DNA of 64,000 nucleotides from Lachnospiraceae bacterium (GCA_021199655.1 JAJQHQ010000095.1:1-64000), one strand, 5' to 3'; shown: positions 50,528 to 59,497, counted from the stretch's first letter. The notes: generated by a model not told the origin, from the sequence alone. A program made the numbers and translations.

Positions 50528-51799
50528 ATGCAAGACTGCGGGGAATTCTGTATGGTTCAGGAGAAAGCGTTTCCGGAAGAGTTTTATACGTCGCGGTTCG
50601 ACGGGATTCAGACACTTCGTGGAATCAGTGCGGTATTGATCGTGATGCACCACATGCGTTTTTTTGCACGTGGTGCTTTTGGTGTAGATATATTTTTCTG
50701 CATCAGCGGATTTATGATCATGCTGACCACGCATAGAGGCCCGGATGCATCATCAGGAAACAGGACAAGGTTTTTTCTCAGGAAAAGACTGATACGGATC
50801 GTACCGTTTTACTATCTGATGACATTCCTCACCTATGCACTGCTGACAGCGTTTCCGGACCTGTTTGAACAGACACAGACATCTGTGGTGTTTCTGATCA
50901 AAAGCCTTCTGTTTATCCCGTTTGACATTGGGAATGGCGTGCTGCAGCCGCTTTTGCGGGTCGGCTGGACCATCAACTGTGAGATCTTTTTTTATCTTCT
51001 TTTTTTTCTTGCATTGCATATCAGTCATCGGTATCGCGGGCTGATCTGTTCGGCACTGTTATTTCTGTGTGTGCTGATCGGTGCGGCTGCCTCCGGAGGC
51101 AGGACGATTACCGGGGAAAGCCTTCTGGGAATACAGCCTTTCTGGAGCGTAAACGCAGCGCAGTCAGCGGAATCGGTTTCTCCCTGGCTGGCGCCGGTTT
51201 TCTTCTATGGATGTCCGGTCATGCTGGAATTTTCTCTGGGGATTTTGTGTTATTACATAGCGGGTGCTGTTTACCAGAAAGTGATATTCAGGGAAAATAT
51301 CGAAAAAATGAATCTGGCGGTATGGCAATCTTCGGACGGTACAGGCAAAGACCTGCAAAAGAGCCAACGGAGACAGTCAGGGACATGCTATGGTATTCTT
51401 TCACTTCTGGCCGGTTTGGTTCTGCTGCTGCTTTTGATTTTTACCGCGCCGCGGGTCAACCTTTCCGGCTGGCGCAGGCCCATTGTGTGGGGACTGCCTG
51501 CCATGCTCACGGTATTGGCTTTTTTTACGGCGGGGCTGTTTTTAAAAATGCCGCGCTTCCTGGTAAGACTGGGAGATATCAGCTTTTCCATCTATCTCCT
51601 TCATTACTATCCGGTCATGTTTCTGGATCGGGAGGTCTTTGATTTTTCTAAACTGAATGCAATCTCGGCTGCGGGAGCGCTTGTGATCATTGTACTGGTG
51701 ATCGCGGCAGCCCTGATTACCTGGAATCTTATCGAAAACCGTCTGAGCACATTCCTGCGCGGCCGCTTCTGTGTCAGCCGGACTGATGAAGTGACCTGA
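50528..51799 (+). CDS. membrane acyltransferase (acyltransferase-3/OafA type)
   Basis: 423 residues with about ten hydrophobic segments. Acyl_transf_3 landmarks: FDGIQTLRGISAVLIVMHHM (catalytic-region His), FGVDIFFCISGFMIMLT and RFFLRKRLIRIVPFYYLMTF near the N-terminus, and SFSIYLLHYYPVMF near the end. These enzymes O-acylate surface polysaccharides or lipids across the membrane. An in-frame ATG at 50552 is an alternative start (GGGG upstream). It follows the PAS gene by 63 bases. Acceptor unknown. Confidence 0.85.
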   Translation: MQDCGEFCMVQEKAFPEEFYTSRFDGIQTLRGISAVLIVMHHMRFFARGAFGVDIFFCISGFMIMLTTHRGPDASSGNRTRFFLRKRLIRIVPFYYLMTFLTYALLTAFPDLFEQTQTSVVFLIKSLLFIPFDIGNGVLQPLLRVGWTINCEIFFYLLFFLALHISHRYRGLICSALLFLCVLIGAAASGGRTITGESLLGIQPFWSVNAAQSAESVSPWLAPVFFYGCPVMLEFSLGILCYYIAGAVYQKVIFRENIEKMNLAVWQSSDGTGKDLQKSQRRQSGTCYGILSLLAGLVLLLLLIFTAPRVNLSGWRRPIVWGLPAMLTVLAFFTAGLFLKMPRFLVRLGDISFSIYLLHYYPVMFLDREVFDFSKLNAISAAGALVIIVLVIAAALITWNLIENRLSTFLRGRFCVSRTDEVT

Positions 51800-51833
51800 G
51801 GAGGCCTCTGAATGGAATGATTCATGCGAAATC

Positions 51834-52616
51834 TTATATCAGCCCGAAATGCCGGCAGGCATTGTAAATACCATCCTCAAGAAGAGGACTTGTTACATAG
51901 GAAGCTGCGGCCTTTGCCGCGTCAGAGCCGTTTCCCATTGCCACGGAAATGCCGGCAGTGCTGAACATTCCCAGGTCGTTCACGCTGTCGCCGAACGCAA
52001 GGGTGTCCGCAGGGACAATTTCAAGGATTTCACAGACCTTTTGAATCCCGGTTCCTTTATGGAACCCCTTTGGCACCATTTCCACGACGTTTTCGTTGTG
52101 GATGATATAATCATAATCTTCTTTTAATTCCGCAAAACAGCTTTCCCGGTCCGCGTCGTTTGTTGCACAGGAGAGCTTGGAGATTTCCCACTGCCCCCAT
52201 AATTCTGTAATCGGCAGCAGGCGATCACCCATTTCGCGGATGACTTTTTCTCCGTAAGCGTCCTGGCCGAACTCGTGCCGATCCAGATAGAGGTGGTCTG
52301 TGCCTTCCAGGATCGGGCGGAATCCATATTTGCGCACGGTCTCGACGGTACGGACTGCCAGGCCGGAGGGAATCGTTTTGTGAAAAAGCCGCCTTCCCTG
52401 ATACTCCACCATCGTGCCGCAGCCGGAGACGATACCGTCGAATCCCAGTCCAAGCAGATCCGGATTCTGTATGTAAGCCCGGCAGCGGCCGCTGCAAAGA
52501 AATACCAGATGACCGTTCGCCTTTAAAAGCCGGATCGCTTCCCGTGTGCTGTCCGGAATGTAATTTTTAAAATCCCATAATGTTCCGTCAATATCAAAAA
52601 AAAGTGCCCTGGGCAT
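51834..52616 (-). CDS. HAD-superfamily Cof-type phosphatase
   Basis: 260 residues from ATG 52616 with AGAGAGG upstream; the longer frame to 52787 runs through the neighbouring repeat element. Motif I is FFDIDGTLWDF (nucleophile and acid Asp), motif II FLCSGR, motif III the Lys in GFHKGTGIQKV, and motif IV FGDSVNDLGMF. The C2-type cap makes it a Cof/YidA-like enzyme, which dephosphorylates sugar phosphates or flavin/pyridoxal precursors. Substrate not readable. Confidence 0.88.
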   Translation of the reverse strand: MPRALFFDIDGTLWDFKNYIPDSTREAIRLLKANGHLVFLCSGRCRAYIQNPDLLGLGFDGIVSGCGTMVEYQGRRLFHKTIPSGLAVRTVETVRKYGFRPILEGTDHLYLDRHEFGQDAYGEKVIREMGDRLLPITELWGQWEISKLSCATNDADRESCFAELKEDYDYIIHNENVVEMVPKGFHKGTGIQKVCEILEIVPADTLAFGDSVNDLGMFSTAGISVAMGNGSDAAKAAASYVTSPLLEDGIYNACRHFGLI

Positions 52617-52743
52617 ATGTGCCATTCCTCTCTGATTGTGATAAAAGGCAAACGCGTTGTAAAAAACGGCTGCCCGCTGGATCTTCCTGCGCAATAGTTT
52701 AGCATGTTCTTTCCCTTTGGGCAATCGGGAATTTGTGCAACAG

Positions 52744-52956
52744 TTCAGAACAGCATCGAAATGAAAAGACAGTCTGTGCAGGTTCACCTGCTAAGGGCTG
52801 TATTTTCATTTCGGGATGGGCGGGCGCTGATCGTCCAGTGGACGATCGTTTAGCGCCGACCGAAGTGGAACGGAGATGCCCATTCAGCCTCAGACACATG
52901 ACGCGCAGGCGGCATGTAGCCTTCGAAGAAGGCGGTCTGTGGCCTGCTGTTCTGAA
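52744..52956. repeat. 213-bp structured element with 12-bp terminal inverted repeats
   Basis: TTCAGAACAGCA (52744-52755) and TGCTGTTCTGAA (52945-52956) are exact inverted repeats. Inside are CGAAATGAAAA/TTTTCATTTCG (52757-52767 and 52803-52813), GGCGCTGATCGTCC with GGACGATC and AGCGCC (52823-52857) enclosed by ATGGGC/GCCCAT, and GCCTTC/GAAGGC (52919-52933). No open frame of note crosses it. It fills most of the gap between the HAD gene and the promoter at 53016. Confidence 0.75.
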
Positions 52957-53015
52957 TGGTTACAAATTTACAAGGAACAGTTTCGATGATTTGGGCATTT
53001 GCCGGAATCTGGTGA

Positions 53016-53044
53016 TTGAAAAAGCACTTTTGAAAGGATATAAT
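53016..53044 (+). promoter_or_regulatory. promoter of the dehydratase/activase operon
   Basis: TTGAAA (53016-53021), 17 bases, TATAAT (53039-53044). Start of transcription is about 20 bases before the gene. Confidence 0.78.
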
Positions 53045-53073
53045 GGTTTCAATTTTACTTTGAGGTGAAAAAA

Positions 53074-54060
53074 TTGGCAGAAAAGAATAAAAACAGCAAT
53101 AACGATGGAGATACTCTCAGCAGGAAACTGACGATTGGTCTGCCGAGAGCGCTGCTTTATGAGCGGTATCAGGTGCTCTGGAAGACTTTTTTCGGACAGC
53201 TGGGGGCGGATGTGCGGGTCAGTCCGCCAACGACTCTGGAGACTCTGAATATCGGCAGCGCAAGGGCGATTGACGAGATGTGTCTTTCTGTGAAGCTTTA
53301 TCTTGGCCATGTGGAAGCTCTGATCGGCAAATGTGACTATATTCTGGTGCCGCGGATCAGTAATTTCGGGATCCGCAGGTATATGTGCACGACGTTTGAG
53401 GGGATGTATGATATCTGCCGGAACCTTTTCCGAAAAAGCAGGCAAAAGTTTCTATCTTATAATATAGATGTTGCTCATGGACTTGATGAGGAATCAGCAT
53501 TCATTGCAATGGCCGGGGAAATCGGGTTTTCAAAGAAGAATGCGGCGAAAGCATATAAAGCGGCAAGCAAAGCAGAGAATGAAGACTGGAAGCGCAGGGT
53601 AAAGCAGCAGGAAGCGCTATACAAAAATGACGGGCTGAAGGTGATGATCGCGTCGCACAGCTACGTGGAAAAGGACGCATATATCGGCAGACCCGTCACG
53701 GAGTTCTTAAAAAACGCCGGTGTAACTGTCCTTTATGCGGATGTGACGGATCGTAAGGACGCGCTGAAGCAGGGAGCGAGGCTGTCTCCGACCATGCGCT
53801 GGGAGCTGAACCGGGAGATTGCCGGCGGCATCTATGAGAACCGGAAACGTGTGGATGGCATCATTTTGCTGTCTGTATTTCCATGCGGGCCGGACGCGAT
53901 GACGAACGACATGATCATTCGCAGAGTTGCACAGCTGTCCGGCGCAGAGGAGAGCACACCAATCCTCAACCTGATGCTGGATGCGCAGAGCGGCATGGCA
54001 GGTATAGAAACGCGTCTGGAGAGTTTTATTGACATTCTTACATTTAAGAAAAGGACATGA
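53074..54060 (+). CDS. 2-hydroxyacyl-CoA dehydratase-like protein (activase-associated, COG3580 type)
   Basis: 328 residues from TTG 53074, six bases after GAGGTG; a GTG at 53065 is in frame but overlaps that site. The opening KLTIGLPRALLYERYQVLWK and IDEMCLSVKLYLGHVEAL are typical of the acyl-CoA dehydratase activase-related family. Cys in EMCLS and YMCTTFEGM may ligate iron-sulfur. It forms an operon with two further genes (gap 9 bases). The family's reaction is not established. Confidence 0.78.
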   Translation: MAEKNKNSNNDGDTLSRKLTIGLPRALLYERYQVLWKTFFGQLGADVRVSPPTTLETLNIGSARAIDEMCLSVKLYLGHVEALIGKCDYILVPRISNFGIRRYMCTTFEGMYDICRNLFRKSRQKFLSYNIDVAHGLDEESAFIAMAGEIGFSKKNAAKAYKAASKAENEDWKRRVKQQEALYKNDGLKVMIASHSYVEKDAYIGRPVTEFLKNAGVTVLYADVTDRKDALKQGARLSPTMRWELNREIAGGIYENRKRVDGIILLSVFPCGPDAMTNDMIIRRVAQLSGAEESTPILNLMLDAQSGMAGIETRLESFIDILTFKKRT

Positions 54061-54069
54061 ATTGCGGAA

Positions 54070-55158
54070 ATGGCTAAAGAATCGGTAGTGACAAATAAAA
54101 AGAAGATTGCGTTTCCAATCGCGGCAAGGTACAATTACGCTTTAAAATATTTTGTTGACATAGGACTGGAGCAGCAGTATATCATGCAGCCCCGGATGAC
54201 GAAAAAGACTCTGGATATCGGAAGCCTTTACAGTCCGGACACCGTCTGTACGCCATTTAAGACGACACTGGGCAGCATGATCGAAGCACTCGAATGCGGT
54301 GCGGATACGCTGCTGATGCTTTTTGGCACATGCCGTCTGGGATATTACGGCGAACTGCAGGAACAGATCCTGCGGGATCTCGGCTACCATTTTGACTTTA
54401 TCAATATGGCCGAATATACCACGGGGAAAGCCCGGGATTATCTGAAGGTGATCAGACGGATGGCGCCGAAGCTGCATGTTGCGAAAGCGACAGCTGCCGG
54501 ATATGAGATGCTCAAAATGGTGGAGTACATTGACGAGATCGAGGAGATTTACTACAGGAACTGCGGTTTTGAAGTGGAAAAGGGTTCCTACAAAAAAGCA
54601 TTGGATCAGTTCTGGACAGATATGAATAAAGCTTCCGCAAAAGGAGAAATCGAGGCGGGATATCAGCGGGTAAAGAGTGCGTTTCATGAGATTCCGCTGA
54701 AAAAGGAAGAACCGATCCGGGTTGGAGTGATCGGGGAATATTTTACGGTGCAGGATGATTTTTCCAATCTGGAGCTGGAGCAGAAGCTGGCGGATATGGG
54801 CGTGGAGGTGCATCGCTGGATGAACATTTCGCACCGGAATCTGCATTACGGCGGGGAGAAGAACCTGAATGTACGCATTCGGGATCTGTGCCGGTATGAG
54901 ATGGGACCAACCTCCACGGCGAACATCTGGTGCGCCAGAGACTATGCAGAGCGGGGCTTTGACGGCATCATTCATGTGAAGTCCGCGGGCTGCACTCCGG
55001 AGATTGATATCATGCCTGTGCTGCAGAACATCAGCTCGGATTATAAGCTCCCGATCCTGTATCTGACGTATGATTCACAGACCAGTGATACGGGACTGAT
55101 GACCAGACTGGAAGCATTTTATGATATGCTGAGTATGAGAAAGAAGGTATTTCGATGA
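54070..55158 (+). CDS. 2-hydroxyacyl-CoA dehydratase-like protein (COG3581 type)
   Basis: 362 residues. Landmarks: SPDTVCTPFKTTLGSMIEAL, LLMLFGTCRLGYYGELQEQI, IRVGVIGEYFTVQDDFSN and KSAGCTPEIDIMPVLQNISS, LYLTYDSQTSDTGLMTRLEA. Conserved Cys residues would suit a 4Fe-4S cluster. With the preceding gene it resembles the two fused halves of larger CoA-dehydratase-like proteins (COG3580+COG3581), here split. The stop overlaps the activase start (ATGA at 55155). Confidence 0.8.
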   Translation: MAKESVVTNKKKIAFPIAARYNYALKYFVDIGLEQQYIMQPRMTKKTLDIGSLYSPDTVCTPFKTTLGSMIEALECGADTLLMLFGTCRLGYYGELQEQILRDLGYHFDFINMAEYTTGKARDYLKVIRRMAPKLHVAKATAAGYEMLKMVEYIDEIEEIYYRNCGFEVEKGSYKKALDQFWTDMNKASAKGEIEAGYQRVKSAFHEIPLKKEEPIRVGVIGEYFTVQDDFSNLELEQKLADMGVEVHRWMNISHRNLHYGGEKNLNVRIRDLCRYEMGPTSTANIWCARDYAERGFDGIIHVKSAGCTPEIDIMPVLQNISSDYKLPILYLTYDSQTSDTGLMTRLEAFYDMLSMRKKVFR

Positions 55159-56117
55159 GAGAAGCGTACCTGGGAATTGACGTTGGCTCGATTTCTACAA
55201 AAGGGGTTATTTTAAATGACGATAAGGACATTTTGTCCAGCGCCTACATCTGGACGGAAGGCGACCCGATCGGGGCAGTCAAAAAGCTGATCGGTCTTCT
55301 GGAAGAAAAATTTGATAAGGATGCGTACAAAATCGTGGCGACCGGCACGACGGGAAGCGCCCGCCGTCTGGCAGGTACGATCACGGGCGCTACCATGGTA
55401 AAAAACGAGATCACCGCTCACGCGGTCGGCACGACTTCTTTTTACCCGGAGACCCGTACAATTCTGGAGATCGGCGGACAGGATTCCAAGATTATTCTTG
55501 TGGAAAACGGGGTGGCGGTCGATTATGCCATGAATACCCTTTGCGCAGCCGGTACGGGTGCTTTTCTCTCCAGCCAGTCCAGACGCCTGGGCATTGAGGT
55601 GGAGGATATGGGAGAAATCGCCCTGAAGTCGAAGCGCCCGACGCAGATTGCCGCCCGCTGTACGGTGTTCGCGGAGTCTGATCTGGTGCATAAGATTCAG
55701 ATGGGACATTCGAAGGAGGATATTGTCGCGGGGCTTTGTCAGGCGGTAGTGGCCAATTATCTGAATAATGTCGGCAAGGGAAAACGTATCGTTTCCCCTG
55801 TGGTATTTCAGGGTGGAGTCAGTAAAAACGTCGGAGTCGTTGCTGCGTTTGAGAAAGCACTGGGCTGCGAGGTGCGCGTGGATGAAAACGGACATCTGAT
55901 GGGAGCCATCGGAGCTGCATTGCTCGCGAAGAGCGGAAGTGAACGCCGGGAATTTGATTTTTCAGTGGAGAATGTCGAATTTAAGACGCGCGAGGCCGGC
56001 TGCGGCCGCTGCTCCAACAATTGTGAGATCATCTGTGTTTACCGGGATGGAACATTGATCGATGGCTGGGGAAACCGCTGCGAAAAGGGTGACGTCATGC
56101 ACAGGAAAGCGGTATAA
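55155..56117 (+). CDS. 2-hydroxyacyl-CoA dehydratase activator ATPase (BadF/HgdC type)
   Basis: 320 residues of the ASKHA ATPase fold: GIDVGSISTKGVIL (phosphate-1), GGQDSKIILV (phosphate-2), and NTLCAAGTGAFLSSQSRRLG with the Cys that ligates the subunit-bridging 4Fe-4S cluster, then VFQGGVSKNVGVVAAFEKAL. An added C-terminal Cys cluster (GCGRCSNNCEIICV) is present. Such activators drive one electron into the partner using ATP. Coupled to the preceding genes, so all three probably form one ATP-driven redox system. Confidence 0.87.
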   Translation: MREAYLGIDVGSISTKGVILNDDKDILSSAYIWTEGDPIGAVKKLIGLLEEKFDKDAYKIVATGTTGSARRLAGTITGATMVKNEITAHAVGTTSFYPETRTILEIGGQDSKIILVENGVAVDYAMNTLCAAGTGAFLSSQSRRLGIEVEDMGEIALKSKRPTQIAARCTVFAESDLVHKIQMGHSKEDIVAGLCQAVVANYLNNVGKGKRIVSPVVFQGGVSKNVGVVAAFEKALGCEVRVDENGHLMGAIGAALLAKSGSERREFDFSVENVEFKTREAGCGRCSNNCEIICVYRDGTLIDGWGNRCEKGDVMHRKAV

Positions 56118-56121
56118 CGAA

Positions 56122-56230
56122 TTGAGCAGGGCGAGTAAGCCTCTGCTCATCGCGCGAACTGCTTCGGCGTTGGCTGGCAGATTCATTACGCAGTTCTGCG
56201 CATAGAAACGGACATCCATCAGGATGTCCG
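56122..56230. repeat. intergenic hairpin cluster
   Basis: GAGCAG...CTGCTC (56122-56146), GCGC-AACTGC...GCAGTT-TGCGC (about 56152-56201), and the perfect CGGACATCC ATCA GGATGTCCG (56209-56230). No T-tract follows, so this is not a simple terminator. Confidence 0.55.
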
Positions 56231-56245
56231 GGAAAGAGGAAATAT

Positions 56246-56365
56246 ATGCAAACCCCTCGCCGGGGAGAGTTTTTTGTCGAAGCCAGTCCGAATGCTTTGT
56301 CCCGCTGCGGCTCTGAAAAGAGACGTTTCGGTGTTTTCGTAAAACCCCCGGGTGGCTTCATTTGA
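56246..56365 (+). CDS. possible 39-residue small ORF
   Basis: ATG 56246 with AGAGGAAATAT upstream gives a 39-residue basic frame (MQTPRRGEFFVEASPNALSR and onward, ending GVFVKPPGGFI). I do not recognise it. It is too short for composition to decide; the ribosome site and position after a hairpin are the only support. The remaining gap to 56475 shows nothing else. Confidence 0.25.
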   Translation: MQTPRRGEFFVEASPNALSRCGSEKRRFGVFVKPPGGFI

Positions 56366-56474
56366 TGAAAATAATCTATCAGGCGGATGTGGACATTGTG
56401 TGAAGGGAATATGAAAGAATTCGAAATTCTGTTAAACAATTAAGTATCAGAAATTTTATGGGAGGAATGTGAGT

Positions 56475-58070
56475 ATGAAGGAGGAATGTTTTGTAAAATA
56501 CAGAAGTGGGAGTGTGATACGGCGTTTAACAGTATCACTGATTTTTTTGCTGCTGCTTTTGTTCTACGGCAGCCGGATGTCTGATGCCGGCCATGTGCAG
56601 GCGGCTTCTGCGAAAAAGGTGTCTTTTACGGATGAGAGCGGAAGCTATCTTACGTATAAGTCGAAAAACTGGTATCTGAAGGATGCGGACGGTAATGCGC
56701 TGACCGGGATCCAGTATCTTGCTGTTGATGAATCCTCTTCCTTTAGCGCGGGCTATTATATGTTTGACAGTAAGGGGAAGCTTTTGAAGAAAAAAGCAGT
56801 TTATTATCTGGATACGACTGTAAACGAAGTGACGTTTCAGGGATATTATTATACAAACAGCAAAGGCTGCTTTCCAACAAAAATAAGCGGCCTGGTTAAA
56901 TTATCCGGGCTGAAATGTACGGCAAAATCCAAAACCTTCAGCGGCTACTATTATGTGCAGACATATGGAAAACTCTCCGCAGATGCGCAGGTACGTAAAC
57001 TTTCCGTGAAAGTGAGCGGCGTTTCCTTCAAAGGCTATTATTATTTTAACAGCGTCGGAAAGCTTTGTACCGGAAAAGCATTTCGCAAGGTACAGCAGAA
57101 GGTGGGCAGCGTCACATTTAACGGGACGTATTATTTTGGCGGCACAAGGGGTGCGCTGGTCCGCAAAAAAGGATGGGTGACATATAAGGGAAATAAATAT
57201 TACATCAACGCAGCCGGTAAAATGCTGACAAACTGCTGGAAGAACGGATATTATCTTTTATCGAACGGCAAAATCGCCAAAAGCCAGCAGGTTCCGGATG
57301 GCTCCTGGGTAGATGTGAACGGGAAAAAATGCGCGAAAGAGGAAGTGGCGTTAAGCAGCCTGAAAAACACTCTGAAGACGATGACAAACAAATACGGAGG
57401 GACCTGGTCCATTTACGTGAAAAATCTGGAAACCGGCGACATTCTCAGCCTGAATGATAAGGCGATGTATCCGGCGAGTACGATCAAGGTGTTTGTCATG
57501 GCTTCCCTTTACAATGAGATTAAGGCGGGACGCGTGAAGGAGACTTCACAGATTCAGAGTCTTTTGAATTCCATGATCACAGTCAGCAGCAATGAGTCTT
57601 ATAATGCACTGGTAAAGGCACAGAGTTCTTCCGGAAATTTTCTTTCCGGAGCGGCAGTGATCAACAAATATCTGAAAAATAACGGGTATTCCAGTACCCG
57701 TGTACATCACACGCTTCACCCGGCTTCTTCTGCAAGAGTTACCGACGGAAGCAGCAACACGTCCTCCGCGAAGGACTGCGGTGCATTGCTGGAGAAAATT
57801 TATAAAGGCACCTGTGTGTCGAAAGAGTATTCTCAAAAGATGCTGAATCTCCTTCTTGCACAGGAGCGGCGGTGGAAGATACCGGCAGGAATCCCTTCAG
57901 GGATCAAGGTGGCGAACAAGACCGGCGAGACGACCACGACCGATCATGATATTGCAATCGTTTACGGGAAAAAGACCGATTATGTAATCTGCGTTTTCTC
58001 ATCAGGAAGCAGTTCGGCTTCTACGAAGATTGCTGCCATATCTAAAACGGTTTATAATTATTTACAGTGA
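56475..58070 (+). CDS. exported beta-lactamase-fold serine hydrolase with cell-wall-binding-like repeats
   Basis: 531 residues from ATG 56475, nine bases after GGGAGG (GTG 56469 is too close). Residues ~18-38 are a signal/anchor. Residues ~45-290 are repeated aromatic/Gly units (FQGYYYTNSKGCF, FKGYYYFNSVGKL, FNGTYYFGG, YKGNKYYINAAGKML) of the choline-binding/glucan-binding type. The C-terminal domain has class A beta-lactamase signatures: STIK with Ser335 and Lys338, SNESYN, and KTGE. It may act on peptidoglycan as a carboxypeptidase or related hydrolase, or be inactive on antibiotics; the true substrate is unknown. Confidence 0.82.
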   Translation: MKEECFVKYRSGSVIRRLTVSLIFLLLLLFYGSRMSDAGHVQAASAKKVSFTDESGSYLTYKSKNWYLKDADGNALTGIQYLAVDESSSFSAGYYMFDSKGKLLKKKAVYYLDTTVNEVTFQGYYYTNSKGCFPTKISGLVKLSGLKCTAKSKTFSGYYYVQTYGKLSADAQVRKLSVKVSGVSFKGYYYFNSVGKLCTGKAFRKVQQKVGSVTFNGTYYFGGTRGALVRKKGWVTYKGNKYYINAAGKMLTNCWKNGYYLLSNGKIAKSQQVPDGSWVDVNGKKCAKEEVALSSLKNTLKTMTNKYGGTWSIYVKNLETGDILSLNDKAMYPASTIKVFVMASLYNEIKAGRVKETSQIQSLLNSMITVSSNESYNALVKAQSSSGNFLSGAAVINKYLKNNGYSSTRVHHTLHPASSARVTDGSSNTSSAKDCGALLEKIYKGTCVSKEYSQKMLNLLLAQERRWKIPAGIPSGIKVANKTGETTTTDHDIAIVYGKKTDYVICVFSSGSSSASTKIAAISKTVYNYLQ

Positions 58071-58264
58071 ATGACAAAATTCTTTTGTCATTCATTGTAG
58101 CTGATGCACACAGACGCGCATGGAATGGCTGCATTGCAGCCTCGCGTCTGGCGCAAAGTAAAACGACTTACGTCGTTTACTATAAATTAACGAAACAGAA
58201 CATCCGGAAGCGAATCGGGAAAAGAAGAAGAGATTTTTGCGGAATGCAAAAGTCTCTTTTCTTT
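58069..58264. repeat. series of intergenic hairpins before the heat-shock operon
   Basis: GAATGACAAAA/TTTTGTCATTC (58069-58093) begins on the upstream stop codon and probably acts as its terminator. CAGACGCG/CGCGTCTG (58111-58150) encloses GGCTGCA/TTGCAGCC. AAACGAC/GTCGTTT lies at about 58162-58179, and a long imperfect purine/pyrimidine stem at 58221-58264. No gene is visible in 58071-58453. Confidence 0.6.
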
Positions 58265-58310
58265 CGAAAACTGTTTGAAAAAAATGATGCGTATTTTTCG
58301 AAAAAAGTGG

Positions 58311-58339
58311 TTGACAAACATGAAAACGCGTATTATAGT
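58311..58339 (+). promoter_or_regulatory. sigma-A promoter of the hrcA operon
   Basis: TTGACA (58311-58316), 17 bases, TATAGT (58334-58339), immediately upstream of CIRCE. Confidence 0.88.
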
Positions 58340-58354
58340 AGGCATCGTAAGATG

Positions 58355-58381
58355 TTAGCACTCAAGATAAAAGAGTGCTAA
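58355..58381 (+). promoter_or_regulatory. CIRCE operator
   Basis: TTAGCACTC (58355-58363), nine bases, GAGTGCTAA (58373-58381): the exact CIRCE consensus bound by HrcA. Confidence 0.97.
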
Positions 58382-58453
58382 CAACAAAAGAAAAAGAAAA
58401 GCGGCGATCAGTAAAGCAGTTTATAACGTTCGCCGTCGAAAAGGAGGTATCAG

Positions 58454-59497
58454 ATGCAGCTCGATGACAGAAAATGGACGATCCTGAAAGCAATCATCAA
58501 GACCTACCTGGAAACAGGTGAGCCGGTCGGGTCCCGTACCATTTCGAAATATGCCGATCTGAATCTGAGCTCCGCTACCATCCGCAACGAGATGTCTGAT
58601 CTGGAAGACATGGGACTGATCCTGCAGCCGCATACTTCTGCCGGGCGTATTCCATCTGATGCGGGTTATCGTCTCTATGTGGACCGTATGATGGAAGAAA
58701 AAGAGCGCGAAGTCACGGAGATGAAGGAAGTTGTTCTGGAACGGCAGGATAAGATGGAGCTGATCCTGCGGCAGATGGCACAGATTCTGGCGAATAATAC
58801 GAATTATGCAGCCATGATCTCCGGCCCGCAGATCCATCAGACGAAGCTGAAGTTTATCCAGCTTTCCATTGTCTCGGACACGCAGATTTTGGCGACAGTG
58901 GTGACGGAAGGCAATGTCGTTCGGAATAAGATGCTGGATATGGAACACGGTCTGGATCATCAGACGATCCTTGATCTGAATATCCTGTTGAACAGTTCTC
59001 TGAATGGTCTGACACTGGAGGAGATCAACCTCGCCACGATATCGAAGCTGAAACAGCAGGCCGGGATACACAGCGATGTTGTGAACCGGGTGCTGGATGC
59101 GGTCGCTGAAGCGATTCAGGCGGATACGGACGTGGAGATTTATACCAGCGGTGCAACGAATATCTTTCACTATCCGGAGCTTTCAACGAGTGAGAAAGCG
59201 AGCGAGCTGATCGATGCATTTGAGGACAAGAAGAATCTTGCCGGACTGATTGCATCGAATGAATCGGGCAATGAGACCGGGATTCAGGTGTATATCGGTT
59301 CGGAATCTCCAATCGAATCCATGCGGGACTGCAGTGTGGTTACTGCCACATATGAACTGGGCGAAGGCATGTACGGACGGATTGGCGTCGTCGGGCCGAA
59401 GAGGATGGATTACGATAAAGTGATCGGGACGATGAAGACCCTGATGACGCAGCTGGATCAGATTTATCATAAGGATAAAGATAAAAAAGACTCATAA
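58454..59497 (+). CDS. hrcA: heat-shock repressor HrcA
   Basis: 347 residues. N-terminal winged helix (ILKAIIKTYLETGEPVGSRT, LNLSSATIRNEMSDLEDMG) and the family's QPHTSAGRIPSDAGYRLYVD. The C-terminal GAF-like part ends with GRIGVVGPKRMDYDKVIGTM. HrcA represses the operon by binding the CIRCE site 73 bases upstream and is inactivated when GroE is overloaded. AAAGGAGG precedes the ATG. Confidence 0.97.
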   Translation: MQLDDRKWTILKAIIKTYLETGEPVGSRTISKYADLNLSSATIRNEMSDLEDMGLILQPHTSAGRIPSDAGYRLYVDRMMEEKEREVTEMKEVVLERQDKMELILRQMAQILANNTNYAAMISGPQIHQTKLKFIQLSIVSDTQILATVVTEGNVVRNKMLDMEHGLDHQTILDLNILLNSSLNGLTLEEINLATISKLKQQAGIHSDVVNRVLDAVAEAIQADTDVEIYTSGATNIFHYPELSTSEKASELIDAFEDKKNLAGLIASNESGNETGIQVYIGSESPIESMRDCSVVTATYELGEGMYGRIGVVGPKRMDYDKVIGTMKTLMTQLDQIYHKDKDKKDS

